DNA of 34,158 nucleotides from a bacterium (GTDB lineage Bacteria; UBP14; UBA6098; 4484-93): NCBI GenBank assembly GCA_021158465.1, contig JAGGUN010000043.1, positions 1 to 34,158 of the forward strand, read 5' to 3'. Shown piece by piece: positions 1 to 7,847 of this stretch (position 1 is its first letter; each line of letters starts with the position of its first letter). The notes under the pieces were generated by a model. It saw only the letters and a program-made list of their open reading frames with translations, ran no database searches and was not told where the DNA came from. The position numbers and the translations under genes were made by a program.

Positions 1-539
1 GCTGCTGTTCCCTGCTGGTCGTCGTGCCATACCGGTATCCTTGCGCGCTTCCTGAGCTGCTCAAGTATATAGAAGCACTTTGGCTGGGAGATGTCCTCGA
101 GGTTTATTCCGCCGAATGAAGGCTGAATGAGAAGCACTGTTTCGATTATCTTGTCAGGGTCCTTTGTGTCGAGGCAGACTGGCACAGCATCAACTCCGCC
201 AAGATATTTGAAGAGAAGAGCCTTGCCCTCCATAACAGGAAGACCTGCCTCGGGACCGATATCACCGAGCCCCAGAACCCTTGTCCCGTCGGACACGACA
301 GCTATCATATTAGCCTTGTTTGTGTGCTTGAAGACCATATCGGGGTTGTTGTAGATGTCCATACAGGGCTTGGCAACCCCCGGTGTATACCAGATGCCAA
401 AATCCTGAAAACCCCTAATGGCGCACTTTGGCACCACCTCAACCTTCCCCTGATAGAACGGATGGAGCTGCATAGCAAGTTTGCCCGGACGCTCCGCCTT
501 TTTAACCAACTCTTCCTTTGTAAGTTTTTTCTCTCCCAT
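1..539 (-). CDS. NAD(P)-dependent malic enzyme, N-terminal part (truncated by window edge)
   Basis: Oxidative decarboxylation of malate to pyruvate in the cytoplasm. The 179 complete codons visible give the malic enzyme N-terminal domain: YTPGVA at residues 51-56 (Tyr51 is the likely catalytic tyrosine), [18 protein letters not shown] at 82-99, the catalytic-lysine segment VMEGKAL (Lys106), CLDTKDPD at 122-129, [10 protein letters not shown] at 141-150 with the metal-binding Glu-Asp, and HDDQQGTA at the window edge. The short N-terminus resembles the small bacterial/archaeal MaeB-type enzyme. The NAD-binding domain lies outside the window, so cofactor choice and any fused phosphotransacetylase domain cannot be judged. 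The ATG start is supported by a strong AAAGGAGG ribosome site six bases upstream. It lies 78 bp downstream of rtcB on the same strand but has its own promoter. The family call is very secure. Confidence 0.95.
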   Translation of the reverse strand, partial: MGEKKLTKEELVKKAERPGKLAMQLHPFYQGKVEVVPKCAIRGFQDFGIWYTPGVAKPCMDIYNNPDMVFKHTNKANMIAVVSDGTRVLGLGDIGPEAGLPVMEGKALLFKYLGGVDAVPVCLDTKDPDKIIETVLLIQPSFGGINLEDISQPKCFYILEQLRKRARIPVWHDDQQGTA

Positions 540-578
540 TTTTTCCTCCTTTATGAAGAGAATGTGAATGTTTTCACT

Positions 579-606
579 AAAATAGATTTGTGTGGTGTTT
601 TGTCAA
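579..606 (-). promoter_or_regulatory. Sigma-70-type promoter for the malic enzyme gene
   Basis: On the minus strand, TTGACA (601-606) is followed after 16 bases by TATTTT (579-584). The predicted transcription start is near 572, giving a leader of about 30 bases before the ATG at 539. An inverted repeat, GTGAA-N4-TTCAC (564-577), covers the predicted start and could be an operator or a 5'-terminal hairpin. Promoter assignment is by pattern only. Confidence 0.55.
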
Positions 607-617
607 GGGAAATAGTT

Positions 618-2066
618 TCACCCTTTCACGACACCGAGAGGCACAAGTCTTGCGACCTTTTTTGATAGGTTTGCTCCGCAGACCGCCTCAACGATCTCGT
701 CTATATCTTTATATGCTTCTGGCACCTCCTCTGCCAGTGTTCTTCTGCTCTTTGCCCGGACATAGATTCCCCTTTTTCCCATCTCGGATACGATGTCTTT
801 CCCCTTTGTTTTTCTTATTGCGGCGTGGCGGGACATAACCCTTCCTGCTCCGTGGCAGGTCGAGCCGAACGAGCGCTGCATTGCGGTCTCTGTTCCGACG
901 AGTATGTATGATGCTGTTCCCATATCGCCTGGGATGATGACAGGTTGACCTGCTTTTTGGAATTTTTCCGGTATCTCCTTGCTTCCTGGTCCAAACGCCC
1001 TGGTTGCTCCCTTTCGGTGAACAAGCAGCTTCATCTTCTTCCCGTCTACGATATGTGTTTCGAACTTTGCGATGTTGTGTGCTACATCGTAGAGAATGTG
1101 CATATCGAGCTTCTCTGCTGGGGTTTCAAGCGCTCTTTCAAACGATTCTCTTACCCAGTGAGTGATCATCTGGCGGTTTGCCCAGGCGTAGTTTGCCGCC
1201 GATGCCATCGCACCAAGGTATCTTTTCCCCTCCGGTGATGATATTGGGGCGCAGGCAAGTTGCTTGTCTGGTAGATTTATCCCGTATCTTGTCATAGCAG
1301 GGATGAACTCTTTCATATAGTCCTCGCAGACCTGAAAACCCAGTCCTCTGGAGCCAGTGTGGACCATAACGGTTACCTGTCCCTCGAAGAGTCCGAGGAT
1401 TTTTGCCGCATTCTTGTCGAATACCCGTTCGACTGTCTGTATCTCGAGGAAATGGTTTCCTGCTCCGAGTGTCCCGAGCTGTGGCAATCCTCGTTCAAGA
1501 GCCCGTTTTGAGAGGTTTTCCGGGTCAGCAAAATCCATCTTCCCCTTCTCTTCTGTGAACTCAATGTCCTCCGCCCAGCCGAACCCGTTTCTCACTGCCC
1601 ATTGGCTCCCACCGACAAGAACCTCCCTGAGTTCCTTCTGGGATAGACGCAGCTTTCCTTCCGAGCCAACGCCGCAGGGGACATTTGTGTATAGAAGGTT
1701 GACAAGCTGCTCAATTTTGCCTTCTATATCCTTTTTTGTTAGGCTGGTCTTGATAAGTCTAACACCGCAGTTTATGTCGGAACCAACTCCACCTGGTGAA
1801 ATAACTCCTTTCTCCACTGATTCTGCTACAACCCCTCCTATGGGCAAACCATATCCCCAGTGAATATCCGGCATAGCGAGAGAGTATTTGACAATCCCCG
1901 GCAGGCAGGCAGCATTCGCTACCTGACGAAAGGCTTCGTCCTTTATTATGTGTTCGAGCAGCTTCTCTGTTGCAAATATCACGCCCGGAACGCGCATGCA
2001 AGGCACAAACCCCTTCGGTAGAAGGAACGAGTACTCGTCAAGCCTCTTGAGCACTCCTTTTTCCAC
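618..2066 (-). CDS. rtcB: RNA-splicing ligase RtcB
   Basis: GTP- and Mn-dependent ligase that joins RNA 2',3'-cyclic phosphate (or 3'-phosphate) ends to 5'-OH ends, acting in RNA repair or tRNA splicing in the cytoplasm. The 482 residues match the usual family length. Metal and catalytic motifs are all present: SDINCGVR with Asp97 and Cys100, GAGNHF with His205, VMVHTGSRG with His236, YDVAHN with His330, and CHGAGRVMSR with His405, the expected guanylylated histidine. These fall within one or two positions of the Pyrococcus horikoshii numbering (C98, H203, H234, H329, H404). The start is GTG, chosen for GGAGGG seven bases upstream and homology from the first residues. No intein, frameshift or archease gene is seen. 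It is transcribed toward the malic enzyme gene. Confidence 0.97.
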   Translation of the reverse strand: MEKGVLKRLDEYSFLLPKGFVPCMRVPGVIFATEKLLEHIIKDEAFRQVANAACLPGIVKYSLAMPDIHWGYGLPIGGVVAESVEKGVISPGGVGSDINCGVRLIKTSLTKKDIEGKIEQLVNLLYTNVPCGVGSEGKLRLSQKELREVLVGGSQWAVRNGFGWAEDIEFTEEKGKMDFADPENLSKRALERGLPQLGTLGAGNHFLEIQTVERVFDKNAAKILGLFEGQVTVMVHTGSRGLGFQVCEDYMKEFIPAMTRYGINLPDKQLACAPISSPEGKRYLGAMASAANYAWANRQMITHWVRESFERALETPAEKLDMHILYDVAHNIAKFETHIVDGKKMKLLVHRKGATRAFGPGSKEIPEKFQKAGQPVIIPGDMGTASYILVGTETAMQRSFGSTCHGAGRVMSRHAAIRKTKGKDIVSEMGKRGIYVRAKSRRTLAEEVPEAYKDIDEIVEAVCGANLSKKVARLVPLGVVKG

Positions 2067-2106
2067 TTTCTCACCCTCCTTGCATATCTTTGTATGGGTT
2101 CACAAA

Positions 2107-2135
2107 AATATAACGAATAAGATAGGTTATTCCAA
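2107..2135 (-). promoter_or_regulatory. Putative rtcB promoter
   Basis: In the AT-rich gap upstream of rtcB, the minus strand carries TTGGAA (2130-2135), a 17-base spacer and TATATT (2107-2112). The leader to the GTG start would be about 35 bases. The -35 match is weak (4/6) and the -10 is good (5/6). The site sits back-to-back with the plus-strand promoter at 2156-2183. Confidence 0.45.
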
Positions 2136-2155
2136 GTATAAAAATTTTTTTAGGA

Positions 2156-2183
2156 TTGACTTGCCCATATCTTTTGGTATTAT
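2156..2183 (+). promoter_or_regulatory. Putative promoter for the serpin-remnant / C25 peptidase / propeller operon
   Basis: TTGACT (2156-2161), a 16-base spacer and TATTAT (2178-2183), each one mismatch from consensus, lie in an AT-rich intergenic stretch. No other good promoter is seen before the C25 peptidase gene, so this site probably serves the whole cluster to 7774. Assignment is by pattern only. Confidence 0.5.
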
Positions 2184-2201
2184 TTTTTATTAGGTTGTTG
2201 A

Positions 2202-2666
2202 TTGCTTTCTGTTTTTCTGCTTTCGGTGGGGATAACTGTTGTGGCTGGTGATGCCTTACATTCGGTTTATAAGTGGGTTATCTCGGCGATCTTTCCGTTG
2301 AGTATATCGATTGCCCTCGGGATGAGGTACAACGGCACAGGAGGCAAGACGCAGGATGGAACTGAAAGGGATATGAGGCTCAAGGAGGTTAATTCTGGCT
2401 ATGCGATGCTAATGGGAGGTTCGAAAGGCTCTGACCCGAAGGTTGGGTTTCTTGTAGCCAGCTCACTCCAGGGTGTCCTGCACAAGGCGGTGATTGAGAT
2501 CAACGATGGTGGAACTGTTGCGGCAGGTGTTACCCCAGTTACAATGGGTATCACATCTGTTCTGGGGAGGTTTACATTCACAGGGAATCGCCCGTTCTTC
2601 TTTGTGATCTGTGACAACTTGGCGAATAGTCTGCTCTTTATGTGGGCAGTTGTCGAACCGGAGTAG
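2202..2666 (+). pseudogene. Internally deleted serpin (serine protease inhibitor family) remnant or mini-serpin
   Basis: A 154-codon open frame containing both ends of a serpin without the middle. Residues 32-36 (PLSIS) followed by ALGMRYNGTGGKT match the serpin helix-B signature 'SPLSIS.AL.M.YNGA.G.T'. Residues 92-101 (VLHKAVIEIN), the hinge GGTVAAGV (103-110), NRPFFF (129-134) and LLFM..VVEP (144-153) match the strand 5A, reactive-centre loop and C-terminal strands. About 230 residues expected between these blocks in a 370-400-aa serpin are absent. By comparison with alpha-1-antitrypsin as I remember it, the loop has normal length and P1-P1' would be Thr118-Ser119. The hinge Glu is Asp, and a conserved Gly near the C-terminus is Trp (residue 148). 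The only in-frame start before the homology is TTG at 2202 with no clear ribosome site. Twelve bases separate it from the downstream protease gene. Without the sheet-A core it should not work as a normal serpin, so I call it a pseudogene, although the frame is intact and a promoter lies upstream. Confidence 0.8.
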
Positions 2667-2678
2667 AAAGGGATAGAT

Positions 2679-5600
2679 ATGAAACAGCTTATCTCTGTTT
2701 TCTTTCTTCTTTTAACATCTTCGCTTTTTGCTGAGGTTGTCGAGCTGTCAGTTGGTTTTTCCCCCGATGAGTTCATCATCCGAGATGGTAAGATACTTCT
2801 CTCAGGCGGCGAGATAATAGATTTCCCTGGTGCGCCAACCCTGCCTCAGAAGCTGGTGAATGTTCTTATTCCTCCAGGGATGGATGTTAGCTCGGTTGAG
2901 CTTCGCAATCCAGTATTTTTGCCGCTTTACTCTGGTGAGCTTGTCCCTGTGCCCCATCCTGAGATACGTTCACTGCCTATTATGCACAGCTTATCTAAGG
3001 ATGAGGATTTCTGGGGGGGATTTTTCTTCCCGCAGGAGGCAGTTGTGTTTTCCGCTTCGGGGAATCTCGCAGGATACAGGATTGCATCGCTTATTCTTTA
3101 TCCTGTGAGATACAATGCGGCTGTATCAGAGGCTATGTATCTCTCTCGGGCAACAATTGTTCTGAATCTTGTTTCGGGGGAAAAGCTCGATGTTCTTCCC
3201 TCAAGGAGTGAGCTTGCCTCCCGGGCTGTTCTCTCTGTTGTATCAAGAACGGTTGCCAATCCACGGGATATAGAATATTTCTATCCAAGTACACTCGATT
3301 TTGGTAGATATGATTATCTTATCATAACAACTGATGAGTATTCCTGTTCGGCTGATTCGCTTCTCTCCTGGCGGAGGCAGCTGGGATATACCGACACACT
3401 TGTAACCGTTGAGGAGATAGCATCTTCTTTCCCTGGCAGAGATGTTCAGGAGAAGATAAGAAATTTCATCAGATACGCTTATGAGAACTGGGGAACAGAA
3501 TGGGTATTGCTTCTGGGTGATGATTCTGATATACCGTCTCGGGTTATGTGGGCGATGGATTGTGAGGCAGATTTCCATCCGAGGGAGAACGAGATACACG
3601 CTGACCTTTATTACTCTGCTCTCGATGGGAGCTTCGACGCTAATGGGAACGGCATCTACGGTGAGTTATCCGATTCTGTCGATATGTTCCCTGATGTTTT
3701 TGTTGGCAGGATTTCTCCGCGAGGCGCAGCGAATGCCAGGAACATCCTCGACAAGATAATAAGGTATGAGAAGGTTGAGGATAGGGATTATCTCGGTCGT
3801 GTTCTCTTTCTCGGTATGGTTTTGTGGGATGCCCCTTACACCGACGCTGGGGTTGGCAAGGACAAGATAAGAGAGCTTTATCTTCCTGATAGTATCGAGC
3901 TGACAAGGCTTTACCAGAGCCTCGGGAATGAAAACTACTCATCTGTATTGGCAGCTCTGAACTACGGTTACGGTATTGTCAACCACGATGGTCATGCCTG
4001 GTTCTCCGCTCTGGGAGTCGGTGGTTCTGAGGGAGACGATTACCTCTTCTGCGAGGATATGGATGGTCTTTACAACTATGGTAAAACAGAGGCGATGTAT
4101 TCTATCGGTTGCTGGGCTGGAGCGTTCGATTTTGACTGTATTGCCGAGCATTATATTGCGAACGACTATGCAGGAGGAGTGGCATTTATCGGTAATGACA
4201 GGTATGGCTGGGGTTCACCGGGAAACCCTGGCTGGGGATACTCCGAGCGCTACGATGATAGGTTCTTCGAGAACATATTCCAGAACAGGATTTTGCATCT
4301 AGCCGAGAACATATCGGAGATGAAGGCTCACTTCGCTGGATATGCGAATTCCGAGAATGTCTGGCGCTGGCACCAGTACCAGATAAATCTGCTTGGCGAC
4401 CCACTAACGACTGTCTTTCCAGGGATGCCGGATGAACTTCTCATCGAATCCCCCGATACGATATTCGCGTCGATGGAGACGGGGATTATCCTCCGCCCTC
4501 GTGTTGTGGATGAGGACGGCAATCCCGTTTCAGATGTGCTTGTCTCCCTCTTCGGTGAAGGCAGGATCCTCGACAGAGGTTTCACGGATGAGACAGGAGG
4601 GTTGTCGCTTTTCTCCGATGGTCCTGTTCCGGATACCCTTGTCTTGACGGCGAGCAAAGGCGGATTTGTTCCTGTTCAGAAGGAGATTGCTACCGGTGGA
4701 AGCCCATATATAACGGTCGATTTCACAGCCCCTTCTCCTTTCCCCGGCGATACGGTGGAGACCGAGTTTTTCGTAACCAATATCTCTCCTTTCTGGCTTT
4801 CGCAGTGCAGGGCATCGGTTCGGGGGACGGAGAACCTCTTTGTCCTGGATGGGGTTGACACCGTTCTGTCTCTTCGTCCGTTTGAGGTGGCGGTGGAGAC
4901 GGTTCGCTTTGTTGTGTCGCCTTCGACAGGAGACAGGGAGCCTGCGGCTCTTTTCTTTGATTTTGCCGATACATCAGGTTTCCGTCAAACGGTTCCCTGC
5001 GGGTTCATTGTAGGGAAGGAGATGCTTTCTGTTGCCGGTTATCGTGTGGTGTCCGGTGAGCTTACCTCCGGTGGGACTGCGACGGTTGAGTTTGATATAA
5101 CAAATACCGGAACCAGAACTGCTTCTGGGTATGAGCTTGATATAATCTCTTCAGACACGGCGCTCTCTATTCCGTTTGATGGAGTTTCCTTGCCAGACAT
5201 TTTACCCGGTGATACATTCGTTGTTTCCAGCGTTCCTGTTTCGGTTTCAGCGGGTGTTCTGGAGCCTTATTTTGCGAGGGTAGAATTCCGGTTTTCGGGC
5301 AGGTTCTCGTCTGGTGATGCTATCCCTTTGACTATTGGCAACATCGATTATTTCTGCGATTTCGAGGGGACGGACGGTGGATTTTCATCGGGTGACCCGC
5401 TTTGGCAGGTTGTTTCAACCCGTTCTCATTCGGGTGGATATTCTCTCTGGTATGGGGTAGACGGTCATTATCCGAACGGAGCTAACTCTGCTGTCTCTTC
5501 TCCACCGCTTGTTGCTGGCTATAACACGCTGTTTTCCTTCTGGCTGTATACTGAGACAGCGACCTATGGCACGGACGGGGTATATGTTTATCTTGAGCAC

Positions 5601-6110
5601 CCTTTGGGAGACACGGTTCAGCTTGACTACATCGGCTCGGGTGGTGCCCTCGATTCTGCATTCTCTTTCATCAACGATTGGGCGAAGTATAGCTACGATA
5701 TCGGTTTCGTCCCCCCAGGGGACACATTCAGGATAATCTTTGTCGTTCTGTCCGATAGTGAGGATTACGCTGAGGGGTTCTATATAGATGATATTTCGGT
5801 TGTCTCCTCATCATCAGGTGTGCATCTTGGGGCGAACAACTCTTTTGCTCCGCCTTCTGGTTTTGAGATAGCCGTTTTCCCCACCCCGTTTAACTCATCT
5901 CTTAGAATTTGTTACAGAAAAGAAGAAGGAGAGGGTGAGATCGGGATATTCAATATTCTTGGGGAGCGGGTTTTCTCTTCTCCGATGGAGTGTGCTGCTG
6001 GTAGTTTTTCCTTTGTCTGGAATGCAGGTAACCTCCCTTCTGGAGTGTATTTCCTGCGAGCGGAGTTTTGTGGCTCTTATAGGTCCCGGAAGGTTATCCT
6101 TTTGAGATGA
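2679..6110 (+). CDS. Secreted C25 family (gingipain-like) cysteine peptidase with T9SS type A-like C-terminal tail
   Basis: 1,143 aa. Residues 1-18 are a signal peptide. Next comes a propeptide-like region (PGAPTLPQKLVNVLIPPG near 50), then the caspase-fold peptidase from about 210: DYLIIT, WVLLLGDDSDIPSR, and the catalytic dyad in NHDGHA (His439) and SIGCWAG (Cys478). These match the gingipain His and Cys motifs. Ig-like modules follow (about 585-880), then a MAM/jelly-roll-like domain (about 890-1050, starting FCDFEGTDGGF and ending GFYIDDISV). Residues 1060-1143 form a sorting-tail domain with VFPTPFNSS, FNILGERVF and LPSGVYFLRAEF, ending in a basic strand. The protein should be exported and displayed or released at the cell surface. 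It begins 12 bases after the serpin remnant and its stop overlaps the next start (ATGA). The family is secure; Arg or Lys specificity cannot be read here. Confidence 0.93.
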   Translation: MKQLISVFFLLLTSSLFAEVVELSVGFSPDEFIIRDGKILLSGGEIIDFPGAPTLPQKLVNVLIPPGMDVSSVELRNPVFLPLYSGELVPVPHPEIRSLPIMHSLSKDEDFWGGFFFPQEAVVFSASGNLAGYRIASLILYPVRYNAAVSEAMYLSRATIVLNLVSGEKLDVLPSRSELASRAVLSVVSRTVANPRDIEYFYPSTLDFGRYDYLIITTDEYSCSADSLLSWRRQLGYTDTLVTVEEIASSFPGRDVQEKIRNFIRYAYENWGTEWVLLLGDDSDIPSRVMWAMDCEADFHPRENEIHADLYYSALDGSFDANGNGIYGELSDSVDMFPDVFVGRISPRGAANARNILDKIIRYEKVEDRDYLGRVLFLGMVLWDAPYTDAGVGKDKIRELYLPDSIELTRLYQSLGNENYSSVLAALNYGYGIVNHDGHAWFSALGVGGSEGDDYLFCEDMDGLYNYGKTEAMYSIGCWAGAFDFDCIAEHYIANDYAGGVAFIGNDRYGWGSPGNPGWGYSERYDDRFFENIFQNRILHLAENISEMKAHFAGYANSENVWRWHQYQINLLGDPLTTVFPGMPDELLIESPDTIFASMETGIILRPRVVDEDGNPVSDVLVSLFGEGRILDRGFTDETGGLSLFSDGPVPDTLVLTASKGGFVPVQKEIATGGSPYITVDFTAPSPFPGDTVETEFFVTNISPFWLSQCRASVRGTENLFVLDGVDTVLSLRPFEVAVETVRFVVSPSTGDREPAALFFDFADTSGFRQTVPCGFIVGKEMLSVAGYRVVSGELTSGGTATVEFDITNTGTRTASGYELDIISSDTALSIPFDGVSLPDILPGDTFVVSSVPVSVSAGVLEPYFARVEFRFSGRFSSGDAIPLTIGNIDYFCDFEGTDGGFSSGDPLWQVVSTRSHSGGYSLWYGVDGHYPNGANSAVSSPPLVAGYNTLFSFWLYTETATYGTDGVYVYLEHPLGDTVQLDYIGSGGALDSAFSFINDWAKYSYDIGFVPPGDTFRIIFVVLSDSEDYAEGFYIDDISVVSSSSGVHLGANNSFAPPSGFEIAVFPTPFNSSLRICYRKEEGEGEIGIFNILGERVFSSPMECAAGSFSFVWNAGNLPSGVYFLRAEFCGSYRSRKVILLR

Positions 6111-7774
6111 AGAGAATTGTCCTTGTTCTGCTTCTGCTTCTGTTTCCTTGCGTTTCCTTTTCTGCCGATGTTTTGTTCTGGGGTGAGCCTCGCTGTGCCG
6201 CTCATCTCGGTGATGATATTGCTGTAGGTTTCCCTCAAGGGATGGTCCTTATGCGTCCTGTTGTGGATTCTGTCGTTTTTGTCGATACGCTTTTCGTCCC
6301 TGGTGGATTCGATGAGCTCTTTTCTTCGGGCAGGTATCTTTATGGTGTATCCCGGTATGGGGGTGTTTATATATTTGAGAGAGGGAAGCCTCTATTTTCT
6401 GCCAGGTGTGTTCATATTCCTGGGATAGTTGCCTCTGCCTTTGATGGGAAAAGAGTTTATATTGCTGTTGGTGATTCGGTTCTCTCACTTGGTTTTGATA
6501 GGGAAGGTATTCCTCATTTTTCGCTCGTTTCCCGGACGGGAAAGAGGATCTGTGCTATGGATGTCGAACGGGGTAAGGCTGGCTTTCTTTTCGATGATTC
6601 GACTGCTGCTCTTGTGGCTTTGAAGAAGCCGGAGAGGGTATTGTTCAGTTATTCCGGTGAGGTGCAAGCCATCTCGGTATATAAGGGGAAGCTCTTCTTT
6701 CTCGACAATAGAGGGTTTCTTTTTGCTGGTGGTAAGGGGGATGTTCGTCCTGAGCTTGTGAGAGAGGGTGTCGTTGCCCTTGGTGGTCTCTTTTTCGCCC
6801 ATGGGAAGACGGTTTTCTCGCTCGATGGGACAGATTCAGCGGCTGTTTCCCATCCAGTATGCTCGATACATCCTGTTGGCAAAGACATCATAGCGGTTTT
6901 CGGTAGAGGCTCGTTTTCCCTTCTCAGGATTTCCTCGGGGATAGAGCCTATTTTTTCTTATGCATCTTTCGCTTCGGCTGCATCCTTTTCTTATGTTGCT
7001 GATACGCTTTTTGTTCTGGATAAGTCCGGCAGGATTTATGCTATTTCGGGGGACAGTTCCTCTTTTGTGCTGGATTGCAGCCACTGGGGGCATCCGGCTG
7101 AGTTCGCTGCTGCTGGTAGCTTTTTCTTCTTGAGGGTAGGAGGGAACAGCATTGTTGCCTACAACAGGTTGGAGGGGGTATCCTCTGATATCCATTGGAG
7201 TGGTGTAAAGCATATCTCTGCCTTTAAGGATATGCTTGTTATTGCGGCGTATGAACTCTTTTTCCTTCGGATAAAGACTTGCCCTCCTTATGATTTTTGT
7301 ATAAAGGGAAGATTTCCCCTTGTTGGAGAGCCTTGCTGTTTGGTCTCTTCTGGTGACGGTTTTGTTGTGGTGGACAAGACAGGCTGGCTTTATCTTTTTC
7401 TGGATGTTTCTGACTCTGTTAGGTTGGCTAAAAGATTAGGAGGTTACAATCCTGCTGGTAGTGTTGCTGCGGTTGGAGGAAGGGTTTTCCTTGCTGAGAG
7501 GTATGGCAGAGTAGTCGTTTTGGATGAAGAGTTATCGGAGGTGACGACGCTTCCCGTTTCTGGTGAGATTGTTGCTCTTGCTGTCAGAGGTAGGTGGCTT
7601 GCTGTTGCTGTTAGGAACGGAGGGGTTCTGGTCTACCGGCTGGATGAGGGGAGCAATTGTCGGGCGGTATCGAGTTTCGACTGGCTTCCAGGGACGGTTA
7701 GTCTGGCTATTGTGGGGGATTGTCTTCACATTCTTGCTTCTGGCTCCGTTGTTCGGTTCTGCTTATCGGATTGA
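6107..7774 (+). CDS. Secreted beta-propeller protein of unknown function
   Basis: 555 aa with a clear signal peptide (MKRIVLVLLLLLFPCVSFSA, cleavage near 20). The rest is a series of about 40-60-residue beta repeats of the form 'hydrophobic strand - GG/GR turn - hydrophobic strand', for example LYGVSRYGGVYIF, LFFLDNRGFLFAGG, LFVLDKSGRIYAIS, FVVVDKTGWLYLFL, VFLAERYGRVVVLD and LAVAVRNGGVLVYRL. This is typical of PQQ/WD-like or LVIVD-like propellers. No catalytic motif and no sorting tail is seen. The ATG overlaps the stop of the C25 peptidase gene, so translation is probably coupled and the two proteins may act together outside the inner membrane. Its stop codon lies inside the -35 box of the next gene's promoter. 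Specific function unknown. Confidence 0.85.
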   Translation: MKRIVLVLLLLLFPCVSFSADVLFWGEPRCAAHLGDDIAVGFPQGMVLMRPVVDSVVFVDTLFVPGGFDELFSSGRYLYGVSRYGGVYIFERGKPLFSARCVHIPGIVASAFDGKRVYIAVGDSVLSLGFDREGIPHFSLVSRTGKRICAMDVERGKAGFLFDDSTAALVALKKPERVLFSYSGEVQAISVYKGKLFFLDNRGFLFAGGKGDVRPELVREGVVALGGLFFAHGKTVFSLDGTDSAAVSHPVCSIHPVGKDIIAVFGRGSFSLLRISSGIEPIFSYASFASAASFSYVADTLFVLDKSGRIYAISGDSSSFVLDCSHWGHPAEFAAAGSFFFLRVGGNSIVAYNRLEGVSSDIHWSGVKHISAFKDMLVIAAYELFFLRIKTCPPYDFCIKGRFPLVGEPCCLVSSGDGFVVVDKTGWLYLFLDVSDSVRLAKRLGGYNPAGSVAAVGGRVFLAERYGRVVVLDEELSEVTTLPVSGEIVALAVRGRWLAVAVRNGGVLVYRLDEGSNCRAVSSFDWLPGTVSLAIVGDCLHILASGSVVRFCLSD

Positions 7775-7799
7775 CAAACGGGTGCGGAGTGTGTATAAT
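7771..7799 (+). promoter_or_regulatory. Consensus sigma-70 promoter for the giant repeat-protein gene
   Basis: TTGACA (7771-7776), exactly 17 bases, then TATAAT (7794-7799): a 12/12 match with ideal spacing. The -35 box contains the TGA stop (7772-7774) of the upstream gene. The predicted start is near 7806, and an inverted repeat CTCAA-N6-TTGAG (7807-7822) lies at the very 5' end of the transcript. The leader is about 40 bases. Confidence 0.85.
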
Positions 7800-7847
7800 A
7801 ATTTTGCTCAAGTATATTTGAGTTGGTCTTGGGAAAGGATGGGAGGT

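Noticed and set aside
1357-1863. 168-codon open frame on the plus strand
   Set aside because: Lies wholly antisense to rtcB, whose motifs are complete; the product has no recognisable features.
2194-2252. Separate lipoprotein-like signal in the other frame just upstream of the serpin remnant
   Set aside because: The frame (LLIAFCFSAFGG...) stops within about 20 codons; it may be the lost original serpin signal peptide, but this cannot be shown here.
2679-6110. C25 protein as PorU sortase
   Set aside because: Catalytic motifs and length would fit, but the PxPFN sorting tail and MAM-like domain look like cargo; not enough evidence to name it PorU.
7563-7847. Extension of the giant protein by 95 residues at its N-terminus
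   Set aside because: It overlaps the preceding propeller gene, precedes the consensus promoter, and would bury the signal peptide.
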